A stretch of 64,000 nucleotides of DNA from Humulus lupulus (Eukaryota > Streptophyta > Magnoliopsida > Rosales > Cannabaceae). Location of the stretch: the NCBI RefSeq assembly GCF_963169125.1, contig NC_084796.1, positions 88,830,888-88,894,887 of the forward strand, in the 5' to 3' direction. The notes beneath the pieces are model-generated. The model saw nothing but the letters and a program-made list of their open reading frames with translations, was not told the DNA's origin and ran no database searches. Each line of letters opens with the position of its first letter. Position 1 is the stretch's first letter. A program made the translations under genes and the position numbers. Positions 21,664 through 32,578 of this stretch are shown here, in pieces.

Positions 21664-24600
21664 TGTAATGCCCCGAATTCTCTGATGTGTTTAATGGCAG
21701 GATTAGTAGGCCGGGAGGGCCATACTTGTTTAATTATGCCATTAAATGATAATATGCATGTTTATGTGAATTATATTATGATATGATGTTATATGCATGC
21801 ATGTGGGTCCACATTTGAATAACTATGCTATTTTGATAATTTGGCCCATTGAGGGTAAATATGTGTATTTGGGTGCATAATGTGATTTGTGAATGAGATT
21901 CCATTATTATGGAGATATATTCGAGCTATTTGGCATGAGACGGTCATATATAATGGATTAGCGGTTTTGTCATAACGGGGTCAATTTTGGGGTAGTAAGA
22001 ATGTTTATTTGATGATAAATTGGGAATATTTGAGATCAGGGTGAAATTTCGAAGGTTTTGACTATAATATCCCCGGGGGGTATTTTTGGGACCCCGAGCA
22101 TTAGGTTTTATTTGAGGTTACTTAAGCTTGAAGTAGCTGTCAGATGCAAACGTATGATTAGAAAACCTCTCGTTCTCCCTTTCGAAAGTTTGTTTTACCG
22201 TTTGAGCATTTTCGAAGATATCTCGAGTTCTAGGTATCTATTTTGGCTGGGCGCCGCAGCCCTTGGTGTTGGGCGCCACGACGATTGCTTCAGGAAATTC
22301 TGGGGGCCGCGGCCTGTAACGACCCGAATCTGCTAATCGGGCTTAGGGCCTTGATTAGTGTGCCTGGAGGGCAATAAGTAGTTTAATTTGCTTGTATGTG
22401 AATTTGTGTGTATATATGATTATGATGCATGTTTAATTGAGTTAAATGTGCATGTGGGCCTATCTGGATATTGGGGGCATAAATGTGATAAATGAAATAT
22501 ATGTTGTATATGTGTGATATGTCTGTACAGCACGATCCGAGACAGTCCTAGGGAGCGGTTGGCCAGAGAGTCACAACGTGGTTGAGATTCGGACTCGGGG
22601 CGAGTCGAGGGGTAATTCGGGTATTAGTTGAGTTATGGGATCATCGGGACATAGAAATAAATATTCGGAGATATATTTGAGGATAGAATGCCTAGGCGGG
22701 AATATTTGGGGAATTTACCATTTTTGCCCTCGGGGACGTTTTGGTACCCCGAGCCTTGAGGTAACCTTTAGACTTAAGTTATATAAAACAAATAAAAGAA
22801 AGGAACTGTTTAGAAACTTGTGAAACTGACTCATACTTCTCTTCATACTGAAGTTAGTTTGAGCTTATCTCTCTCTCACTCTCTAAGACAACACTCAAGA
22901 GGAAACCTAAAGAAATTACCAAGGAATTGAAGGGATTTTAGCTGGGATACTTTAGGAACTTGAAGTCTGGGAATTTGAGGATCATCACAGGAATTAAGCT
23001 CAGCAAGAGGTAAGCTTTTCATGGAAGTTATGTTCAAGTTTCAGCTAAGTTTTCAAGCTTTGCATGTGGGTAGAATCTAGGCTGTTTTTGGGTGTTTTAG
23101 TTGTATTTTGGAGTGGATTTCTGTTGAGTTTTGGTGTTAATATTGAGCTGGAATGAAGGTGTTATTATCTGGATTATTAGCTTAGATTTGGTAGGAATTG
23201 GCTTGAAGAAAGGATGAAAAACTGATGGAAAATCTGGGTTCGTTGTATGGCACCGCGGCCCTAGGAGGGGTGCGTCGCGGCCCGCATGCGCGCGCAGCCA
23301 TGGGAGGCTGAGAAAATTCAGGCGCGCCGCGGCCCGCGTAGGGGTCAGTGGAGAGCTAGCCTCTGTTTTGAGGCTAGCCGCGGCTCTAGAGGGTGGGGCC
23401 GCGACCCTCAGTGTCAGTGAGGACTTTAATGATATTTTTGACTTGGGAACTTAAAGGGTAAGGCTCCGGATGGATTTTATCATTCGGATTGATAGAATTC
23501 AAGGTCTCGGGGGTTAGGGTTATGGTTGAGATTATCTGTTGGGTTAGAATTTGATGGTCGGATATTGTTATGTGTTGTGACTAGGATTTCAGCGAGGCTC
23601 ACGTTAGCGGACTGTGCTCGGGGCATCGGTGCTAAGGAAGCTCGGAACTCAGGTAAGAAAACCTCTGTTTCCATAGAGCTTGAGTGCAGGGCTGAGCCCA
23701 ATGTGTTGAAGGGAAATGATATGCAAGGCCGAGCCCTGTATGCTAGAGTTGCAGAGCATGGCTCTTTATCTGTTTATGCTTGAATTCTGTGCTTGTTGCT
23801 ATATCGTGTTTGATATTACATGTGTGTTCGGCAAGAGCCGGGAATGGTGTAGACCAGGAACGGTGTGGGGCCGGAAACGGCATCAAGCACGATGAGTGCA
23901 AGGCCGAGAATGGCTTAAGGCCAGGAGCGGCGTTGAGCACGTGGGATGCAAGTTGCTAGGGCGAGTCCCTAACAGGATACCTGGGATATCCTAACAGCAT
24001 GGTCCGCGAACCCAGGGCTTGGTAAACGCCTGGGACGGCTAGGCCGTGTGTATTTAGCCATTGATGGCCTGCTATATGTTTGATTTATGTATTGCATGTG
24101 TTATCTGTTATGGGTTTTCTTCCTGGGCTTTGGCTCACAGATGCTCTGTGGTGCAGGTAAGGGTAAAGAGAAGATCAACCAACCATGAGCACAGCTGGCG
24201 TGAGGCGGCGTGTACATGTCCGGCCAGCCTGGCTGCCACAGTTAGGGGATTTTGGGAGATGCTTGTAAATGAACTTAGATTTTGTCGTTTAGTTGACTCT
24301 GATCAGTTTTGTATTGTAAATATTTTCTAAACTATGTTTTGGGATCCCAAGTGTAAACTTTTATGATTAGCTATGAAAAACTACTTTCTCTAATGTTTCT
24401 TTTTAATTACGGCTTAGTTACACGTTTTGAATTAAAACCTCGATTAGCGAGTTGAAAGCACGATTTTAAACACACTTGGTAACGACTCTAAGGAAGTAGG
24501 GCGTTACACGGCCCATGGTGTCAGGGCCACAGCCCTTGCCCTGTTTTCACCCCGTTTGCTCGTTTTGACCCCGGGAACATAGCTATAGGCCTCGGGAGTG

Positions 24601-25766
24601 TTCCTACGACTTGGATTAGTTTTGATTGATGTCCCGGAGGCTATATATTGGTGTGGAAACCTATGTTGACCATGATTGTTAATGATGTCCTGTGTTTGGT
24701 TATGATTAGGTGACCGCTAAAGGACTAAAGGTTGATCGTTCTTTGAATCTTTCTAGCTCGAATCTGAGGTAAGAGAACTGCACCCTGTGTATATATGACA
24801 TGCGTCATTATTATTGAGGCATGTTGTTTGATGAATGTGGACATGGATTGCCTATTAAATGCTAGCGAATGTTGAATTCTTGTATATGTACTGACTAGTC
24901 AGGGACACTGACCTAAAGAGTCAGAAATGGTAGCGTCATGAACGCTGAGCCAAATGAAGATTAGATCTAATCGATATCAACATTGAATGGCTCTAAGGCA
25001 TTAACGTTGGACCGACCCTAAGGTCGATGAACTTATAAGCGCTTATCTGGTCTAAGACCAGTTATTCAGAGCCAGGGCATATGGCCCCGGTGACTGTTTG
25101 TCAGATGGCTAGGGAACGCTGTTCCAGGGTTATGTATTTATGTTGGTGACCAGTCACCATACATCTATCTTGTTCAAACTTATGAAAGGTTCACTAATCA
25201 GTTAAGCCCGAGTGACCCTATCGTTACATGGCTAGAGGGGGGCTTTACCCACTTTTGTAACTGTTGCGTTTGTCACCTATTTTTTTGGATTGATGGTCCT
25301 GAATGATTATTACGATCATTGTTGATATTATATCATGCTTTATTGTGTTTTCTTGCTGGGCCTTGGCTCATGGGTGCTATGCAGTGCAGGTAAAGGAAAA
25401 GAAAAGCTCACCCAGCCTTGAGTGGAGAGCTTAGGTGGTGATGTGTACATATGCGGCCGCTTGACCACCACGGCCAAGGCATTCTCAGAGGAACTAGGGG
25501 GTTTACCCTATTTTTGCCGCTTAGGTCGGCGGGATTGTAAATTTAAAACAGCAATGACCATTTTGTACTGAGAACAACTTGTAAATGTTTTGATTAGCTC
25601 TACAGAGCAGTTTATATTGAAAAATATCCATTCCTTTTTATTAGTTTTTCCACCTTAACCTGTTAATCACACTTAGAGCATGTTTTTAACCAAAGGACTT
25701 GGGTAGCGGGTCAAATTTCCGGTTCATCGTTCACCATAACTGTTCTGGGGTAACCAGGGCGTTACA
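21664..25766 (+). mobile_element. gypsy C right LTR, interrupted by a solo LTR
   Basis: Same TGTAATGCCCC start and GCGTTACA end as the left LTR. It lacks about 370 bp present in the left copy (14030-14400 equivalent) and holds a 2194-bp insertion at 22315-24508. Excluding these, the two LTRs are very similar by eye. It is followed by GTATCACTCC, the continuation of the copia E LTR. Confidence 0.92.
22315..24508 (+). mobile_element. solo LTR of the element A family (2194 bp)
   Basis: TGTAACGACCC to GGGCGTTACA with a perfect 5-bp TSD CGGCC on each side (22310-22314 and 24509-24513), inserted in a CCGCGGCC motif of the gypsy C LTR. There is no internal sequence, so the element was reduced by LTR-LTR recombination. 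It contains a CpG-rich patch (23250-23410) and a degenerate GCCGAGAACGGC-like tandem repeat (23826-23938). Small ORFs inside (22635, 23526, 24061) are not supported as genes. Confidence 0.95.
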
Positions 25767-27902
25767 GTATCACTCCACCAATCTCGTTTCCATCGTACTC
25801 AGTTGCTGTACTCGAACTCCCTTCGATGAAGTCTGGCTGCTTTCTTCCTCCTGAAGAAAGACTTGCTTGGTTCCTCTCTCAAAGGCCTTTATTGTTGACT
25901 CAAACTCTTAAGTCTCCTTGTTTTGATGATTAACAAATATTTGATTATTATTTGTTACTAATGATTTGTTGATTTTGTAGCAAAAACCAAAGTGAATTAG
26001 CACTTCAAAGTCAAACTTATGACCAAGGGCAAAATGGTCATTTTACCAAAATTTCCGGAAACGACCCGAAATGGACTTCAAGACTCAAGAAACTCAAGAT
26101 AAAGGTTTAATTTCATTTCTTAGTCTTGTAAAGTGATTGCAAGTATACTTTAAGTCATAAGTATAAAATTTGGCTCACTCACGTACTAAAAAATGGTGAT
26201 TTTTTAAAATGAGAAATAAATATCCTAAATTCACTTTTAAGAAAATACATCCCGATACGGTCGTAACGCAATTGGAATTTTTGAAATCGGATAAACGAGC
26301 TAAAAGTTATGAAGAATTGAAAAACGGGAAAATGGCACAATTCAGACTTTTGCTCTCTGTTTGCCATTCGGAATTCCGGATTGGCAACCGGAATTCCGGT
26401 TGCTTCCAGACCGGAATTCCGGTTCCCCATCCGGACTTCCGGTTCGCGGCAGACAGCTACGAAAATTAACCCCTAACGGTTATAAACGGCTAGTTTTTTC
26501 CCAAACTCTATATAAACTCGTTTTTTACTTCAAGTTGGTGGTTGGCTGAGCATTTATTACATATACCAAACCAAATCCATTGAATTCAAAGAGCTTTCAA
26601 AGTTTAACTCATCCAAACACATATTCACACACTTGAGCCAAAATTTGTATTTATTTCTTCTAAGTGTGCTTGCTAATCACTCTAGGTTTCTCATTGTATT
26701 ATCATACTTCTAGAGTGATTTTTGCTTGTAATATCAAACACATTCCCATATTGAGATTGAGGTGAGGTTGGCACCGGTTTTGTAAACAACCCGGTTTGAG
26801 TGAGATTGGCACTTCTACAATCCGAAAAAGAGGTTGATAGTCCTTGGTGGTGGAAAACTATTGTAAGAGGTTTGGAAATACCTTGGTGAAAAATTCCCGG
26901 TTGTAAGGGTTAGTCAAGCCCGCTAACTTGGCTCGATAGTTGAGCTCAAAGCTAGGTCCATAGCTTTGAAGACCAAGGACGTAGGTGGCTTAGTTCTACC
27001 GAACCTTGTAAAATTCGAGAGTTTGCGATTTCTTAACCTTCAACTCTTTACATTACAAGTTTGATTATTTGCTATATCTATTTGATTGCCATATTATTTG
27101 CTTTTACTTGATAAATTTGATTTATTGCATAATTTGGCATATTAAGTTTTAAATTTCCGAAATTAGTTTAAATTTCCAATTCACCCCCCCTCTTGGAAAC
27201 ATATCTTGGGTTAACATTTATTCTTTCTTCCCGAAGAAAGACTTAGAACAACTCTCCTCCCGAAGACTGTATAAGCATTCACAATGGAAAATAAACCTTG
27301 AATCCTAAGGACTAATGTGTATAAATAAAATGTGCAACATGCACAATAAAACGAGAATAAGTATTTCCACTCTTACAATATTCACTCTTCACAATGATAA
27401 ATATTGTAGACTCTGAAGAAGTGAGTTTCCCAAGCTGGAAGGACTTCTATTTATAGCAGGAATAGGTCCTTATTTCGCAGCTCACAAAATAAGGGAAAAA
27501 TATCCCTATTAGGAAAGTCTGACAAATGGATTAATCAGTTATCCAAACTGTTTAGATAGTTACCCAAAATGATCAGCTAGTTAGGCAATCTGACAGCTCC
27601 GCATGAACCTGGATAGACAAGAAAGGGAAACAAGCCACCACCCTTTGATACAGAAATCTCTAGGGTATTATTCATATTCAATTAAAAGATAATCATCAAG
27701 AAATAAATAGAATTTATTTATGAATGGTGGAATAAAAAAGCATAATAGAAATCACACTATTTAAGGAAAACACCAAAGATATTTTATTTTCATAAAAAAA
27801 CTCTTTAAATAAATAAAATTAAAACAAGATGAGATTTCCATAAAAAGGATTGAGTAATTATAAAAATGCCAAAAATAATTTTTCAAATTTATGGACTTTA
27901 CA
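25767..27902 (-). mobile_element. copia E left LTR, second segment (interrupted)
   Basis: Resumes with GTATCACTCC exactly where 13459 stopped and ends in TTTACA at 27902, as at 39161 in the sister LTR. It contains the copia solo LTR at 25893-27216. Confidence 0.92.
25893..27216 (+). mobile_element. solo LTR of a copia element (1324 bp)
   Basis: TGTTGACTC to GGTTAACA with a perfect TSD TTTAT on each side (25888-25892 and 27217-27221). The undisturbed version of the site is seen at about 15880. A TATATAA box at 26509-26515 gives + orientation, and the C-rich 'caccccccctcttgg' near the end is typical of copia LTRs of this type. It has four GGAATTCCGG-like units at 26370-26443. It is absent from the duplicated copy at 15754-16865, so it is younger than that duplication, or the copies were exchanged between haplotypes. 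Confidence 0.93.
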
Positions 27903-28239
27903 ATCCCGACAAAAACCCGATTTTACAATACTCACTCAGCGTGCATTGAAACGTGTTAGTTTGGAAAAATAACTAAACAAAACTCCCCCTGAATAAAACG
28001 ATTAGCCAATATCACAGATGAAAACAGGGAAATGATATATCAAAATAGCAAACTGAAAATTCAATTTCTTCCTTGAGAAAGATGTCCAAACTAATAGAAA
28101 AACTAAACATAATACTCCCCCTTTTTGACTATCAAAGGGCCAAAGTATAAACTAGTCTAAAAAAGAAGAACAAATAACAAAAACATAAAACAAAGTCTTA
28201 AACTAACAAAAAACACAAAAACTACGAAAGAAAGACCGA
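27903..28239 (-). other. 3' untranslated region of copia E with polypurine tracts
   Basis: No gene. On the minus strand it has two purine tracts: the complement of AACTCCCCCTGAAT at 27981 and GTCAAAAAGGGGGAGTATT at 28111-28129. Several polypurine tracts before the 3' LTR are a known Sirevirus trait, which supports that lineage. Confidence 0.65.
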
Positions 28240-29901
28240 CTACTTCTTTGACTTGGATGAGGAGGCACGGAGACTGGGCACATTGTCAAGAAGAAGATGT
28301 TGAGTCTCGGCAAGGGCAGCAAATTTGTCTAGGAAGATAGTCTGATTGGATTGAATTACTCCAACGATAACTTTCAAAGCAAAAAGTTCGGACATGATCT
28401 TGAGAGCATGTTGTGGGGACATGATCTTGTAAATGATGCTAGGAAACACCAAAAATTGAGACTTTCGTTGTCCTTTGATCAGAGACGAAATCTGATCCAA
28501 GATCACCTTAGGAAGATTCACCGGAAGACCTGTGCCAACCTTATACAGAAAAAATGCAAGTTCTTTTGAAATAGTAGCAGAGTGAGTAGTAGGGAGCCAA
28601 TTAGCACAAACAAATTTGTATAAATCACCATACTTATGAGTGAGTTGCAAACCCTGAAGAGATATGTTTTTGGTCCACTCGATGGATTGACCTACCAATT
28701 CCGAAGCCACAACATTCTTATCTAAGTCAACAATCTCATCAGCTAGTATAGGCACACCCAAAACCCGAGCAATCTCATCCTCACTAAATTTAAACCAATT
28801 CCCTCTAACATACACTTTGTGATACGTAAAGGATTCCACATCAGTAATCTCAGAGGTGAAATTGTTATGAAATTCTCTCACAACTCTAGGGACATAACTC
28901 TCAAACCCCATTACCGACCCAATCCAACGGGCATCCTCAAGAGGTTTAATAACCCCAAATTTCCTATGATCATCTAACACATAATTTCTTTCAGCAATAA
29001 ACTCCCTATTTTCACACAATTTCATATTGTGATGGGACTCATAAGAAAAATAGGTAAAGTTATACACCTTGGGTGGAGACTTTGGAGATGCATGTAGCAC
29101 CAACTTCTTGATGTGTTTTGGGGAACTCTCGGTCATAGGCCTTTTACCTATAGACTTGGAAGCTAAGGGTTCCTTCATAGGGGTTGGTTGCACAAGCAGA
29201 ATAGGAGAAGGTCCCTTTTTGACCACTTTCGGAGATGAAACAATTGGGAGATTATCCATTTATTTTTAATGAACGGATTCAGAGTTAGAGGCATGGGTGT
29301 CTAGATGCACAGCACGGTCTTCTTCTTCATCATCAGACTCAGAAGACTCGGAATTAGAAGGAGACTCATCACCTTCTTTTTTTGAGAACGAACAGGGAGG
29401 AGGCATTTTTCGAAGACAGGAGTCCTTGGGTGTTGGAGTTGTCAAGTCCTAAGGAGTTGATGGTATTGGTTTGGTTATTGATTTTGCTTTGGAAAGTTTT
29501 TCGGCAACATATTTGGCCACCCCTTTTGCGCTAGAACATCAAGTGACGGAGATGAATCAGACATTCTTTTTTAATACTTGGGAGTACGGAGCCAATCCTT
29601 GGCTTGCTCAGAGTCTGGAACATGTTGCTCATGATCAGATGCATCAGATTCAGACCCAGAGAGTTCTGTCTCTGTTGGGGGTTTCTCTTTTTGCAACTCC
29701 GCAGCTGGAGTTTGGGAAACTGCCACTGGAGGGGCGGTTAATGGTGGAATAATACAATCACAAGACCCTTTCTCTAGGGTTTGAGCAGACGTCGCTGTCT
29801 TCTTCCCTTTAGGTTTGGAGAGAGAGCTTTTTTGGGTTAAGGGTGGCCAGAGTTCCTCTCTTGGGTTTCTTGGACAAACTTGCTCCTCGAGTCTTCACCA
29901 T
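28240..29901 (-). pseudogene. third ORF of copia E (plant-transposon 'env-like' ORF3), frameshifted
   Basis: The conserved part is an open 339-codon stretch at 28240-29259. It resembles the 'putative plant transposon protein' domain found in Sirevirus-type elements downstream of pol: FIAERNYVLDDHRKFGV, VVREFHNNF, VYVRGNWFKFSEDEIARVLG, LYKFVCANWLPTTHSATIS, ELAFFLYKVGTGLPVNLP and FPSIIYKIM in order. A longer N-terminal region begins MVKTRGASLSKKPKRG at 29901, continues in other frames as a Lys-, Pro-, then Ser/Glu/Asp-rich linker (SNSESSESDDEEEDR), and is broken by at least two frameshifts and a stop just upstream of 29259. Function is unknown; the older 'envelope-like' label is positional only. 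I see no signal peptide or clear membrane anchor. The C-terminus ends in a basic SSSKSKK. Confidence 0.75.
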
Positions 29902-30030
29902 TGTTCTCTGCAAAAACACTTTAGAGAGAAGCACAAACAGAGAGAGAAATAGAGATGTTCGAGAGAGAGAGTGAGAGTGAATAGTGGTACAAAGCTCGAT
30001 GATGTGATGGGCTTATATAAGGATCCAAGA
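29902..30030 (-). promoter_or_regulatory. promoter-like region for copia E ORF3
   Basis: On the minus strand a TATA box (TTATATAAGC, 30011-30020) lies about 110 bp before the ATG at 29901, followed by a CT-rich leader (runs of CTCTCTC), as in many plant 5' untranslated regions. This suggests ORF3 has its own transcript, separate from the LTR promoter. Seen: the TATA-like box and pyrimidine-rich leader. Inferred: promoter activity. Confidence 0.5.
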
Positions 30031-30955
30031 TTCAAATTTCAAAAGCAAAAGAGGAAACTTCATGCAATAGCTGCCCATGATCGTCTACACACTTTTGGGT
30101 AACTACCACAATTTGAGCCAAAATTTTAAAATGGAAAGTGTGGAAAATATGGACCCATGTTTATAGCACATGTGAATTAAGGCAATAAACAACCAAAAAA
30201 TATTCCTTAAATACTAGATACAATTAGACCCCCTTTTTCTTTTATTACATATATATATTTTTATATTGTAAACAAAATTTCCAAAAAAATGTCCTTTGAT
30301 TTGGTACTCAATAATTTTATGACCTGTCCAAATATAGAGAAACAATCCAACATAATGATTAGCAATATTTTGCACTAATTAAACAATTAGAGAATCTATT
30401 TATAAATGAGGTAATATTTTTCCAGAATTAGACACAAAATTATTTAACAAAATATTATTTAGATACTAAAAAAAAGTACGTTTAAGTTTTTATACTAATT
30501 TTCTCTCTTTTATTTTTACTTTTCAACTCAAGGCAATATGTGTGTGAAAGTGATAAATCCGAGTATATTTATTTATTTATTTTACATCTCGAGACTCCAT
30601 TTTTTTTTAACTTTGTAACCAAGATAGAAGCTTTCACACATTAGAGTGGGAAGCTATTTTCTAAATTGGAGCCTGAGAGAAAAATCAAAGAGATATTTTG
30701 AATTAACCGAGCACCAGTTTTTGCAAAAAGAATATTTTTGAGAAATAATATTTCATTTATTTTCATAAAAGTATGAACTAATTTCGAACTAGAAAATCTA
30801 ACTGAATTTAGAGACAAATAGCTATCCAAAATTTTAAAAAACTTCTCAGGATTAAACATAGATCACAAGAGATGAGTAGACACATACTGAGAACATGACA
30901 AAAAAAATATTTATTGAAAAGTACAAAATCCCAAATATTTTCTAAGGGAAACAAA
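30031..30955 (-). other. A+T-rich spacer between ORF3 and RNase H of copia E
   Basis: About 900 bp with no recognisable coding motif on either strand; runs of A/T and no repeat boundary seen. Confidence 0.5.
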
Positions 30956-32578
30956 TCAAACCCTGTCTAGTGCTGTAGTGAAAATGTCAGCAATTTGTTT
31001 TGCAGTCTCAACATATTCCAAAACCAGGGTTTTATTTTCCACAAGTTCCCTAATAAAATGATGTCTAATATCAACGTGTTTGGTCCTAGAGTGCTGAACA
31101 AGATTTTTGGAAATATTTATTACACTAGTGTTGTCACAAAAAATAGTCAAAATATCCATACTTATCCCATTATTGACCAAAATCTGTTTCATCCACAATA
31201 GTTGAGAGCAACAACTTCCAGCAGCTATATATTCGGCCTCAGTTGTGGATAGGGAAATACAGTTCTGCTTTTTACTGTTCCATGATACCTGATTGTTCAC
31301 CAAGAAAAAGCAACCACCACTTGTGCTTTTTCTATCATATGCATTTCCTGCCCAATCAGCATCACTAAAAAAAACAAGATGAGAGTTAGTTTCTCTTGAG
31401 TACCCGAGACCATATTCAAAAGTTCCACTCACATAACGAATAATACTTTTGACGACTGACACATGGGATTTCATTGGATTCCCTTGATACCTGGCACACA
31501 TACCTACACTATAGCAACTGTCAGGTCGACTAGCAGTGATGTATATAAGACTACCTATCATGCTTCTATACAGTGTGATATCAACCTTAATTCCTGTTTC
31601 TTCCCTCATCAACTTGAAAGTAGTAGCCATAGGTGATTTCGCATGTTTGGACGTATCCAACCCAAACTTGTGAACTGAGTAATTTGCATACATACTCTAA
31701 GAAATGAAGACCCCTTCATCTGTTTGCTTGACCTGTAATCCTAAGAAAAAAGTCAGTTCTTCCACCATAATCATCTCGAATTCTTCCTGCATTTGATTCA
31801 CAAATTCCTGTACTTTAAGATTAGATGTAGATCCAAACACAATGTCATCAACATAGATCTGAGCAATAATTATATGTGAATCATTATCTTTGATGAAAAG
31901 AGTTTTGTCAACTCCCCCTCTATGATATCCTTTGAGGATAAGAAATTGGGCTAAACATTCATACCAAGCACGAGGTGCTTGTTATAAACCATATAAAGCA
32001 TTTTTTAGTTTAAACACATGGTTGGATAATGAGGGTCCTCAAATCCCTGAGGTTGCTCAACATAGGCTTCTTCATTTAAAATACCATTCAAAAAAGCAGA
32101 TTTGACATCCATTTGAAAAAGTGGGAAGCCAATAATACAGGAAATAGCCAAAAGCAACCTAATAGATCCAAGTCTTGCTACGGGAGCAAAAGTTTCATCA
32201 AAATCTACTCCTTTTTTTTGTGTGTATCCCTGAGCTAGTAGCCCAGCTTTATTTCTCACAATAGTACCAAAGTTATCACTTTTATTTTTATAAATCCATT
32301 TAGTACCAATTACATTTATGTGACTAGGTCTTGGCACAAGGTACCAAACATCATTCCTCGTGAACTGCTCAAGTTCTTCCTGCATAGCCTTAATCCAAGA
32401 TTTGTCAGAAAGGGCTTCTTTCACATTTTTAGGCTCAAATGAAGAAGTAAAACAAACATATTGACAAAGATTCACATGTTTTTTTTCTTCGAGTTGTCAT
32501 ACCTTCTGAAATATTACCTATTACCAGATCAATGGGATGATTCTTTTACTTTGGAGGAGGGTTTATTTTGGAAAAGGT
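30956..32578 (-). pseudogene. pol: reverse transcriptase and RNase H of copia E
   Basis: Ty1/copia-type polymerase on the minus strand. RT begins EALSDKSWIKAMQEELEQF, TKWIYKNK, then FDETFAPVARLGSIRLLLA, MDVKSAFLNGILNEEAYVEQP; after a frame change YVDDIVFG, the intact catalytic motif, is readable near 31845-31870. Then LYRSMIGSLIYITASRPD, and RNase H with FFSDADWAGNAYDRKSTSGGC, SWNSKKQNCISLSTTEAEYIA (Asp and Glu catalytic residues), CDNTSVINISKN and HVDIRHHFIRE. Stops and frameshifts at about 31690-32000 split it. The RT-RNase H motif set resembles SIRE1-type elements. A solo LTR at 32579 separates it from integrase. Confidence 0.92.

Noticed and set aside
29471..29752. 93-codon + strand ORF
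   Set aside because: Shadow of the antisense ORF3 N-terminal region, which reads as Lys/Pro/Ser/Glu-rich linker on the minus strand.
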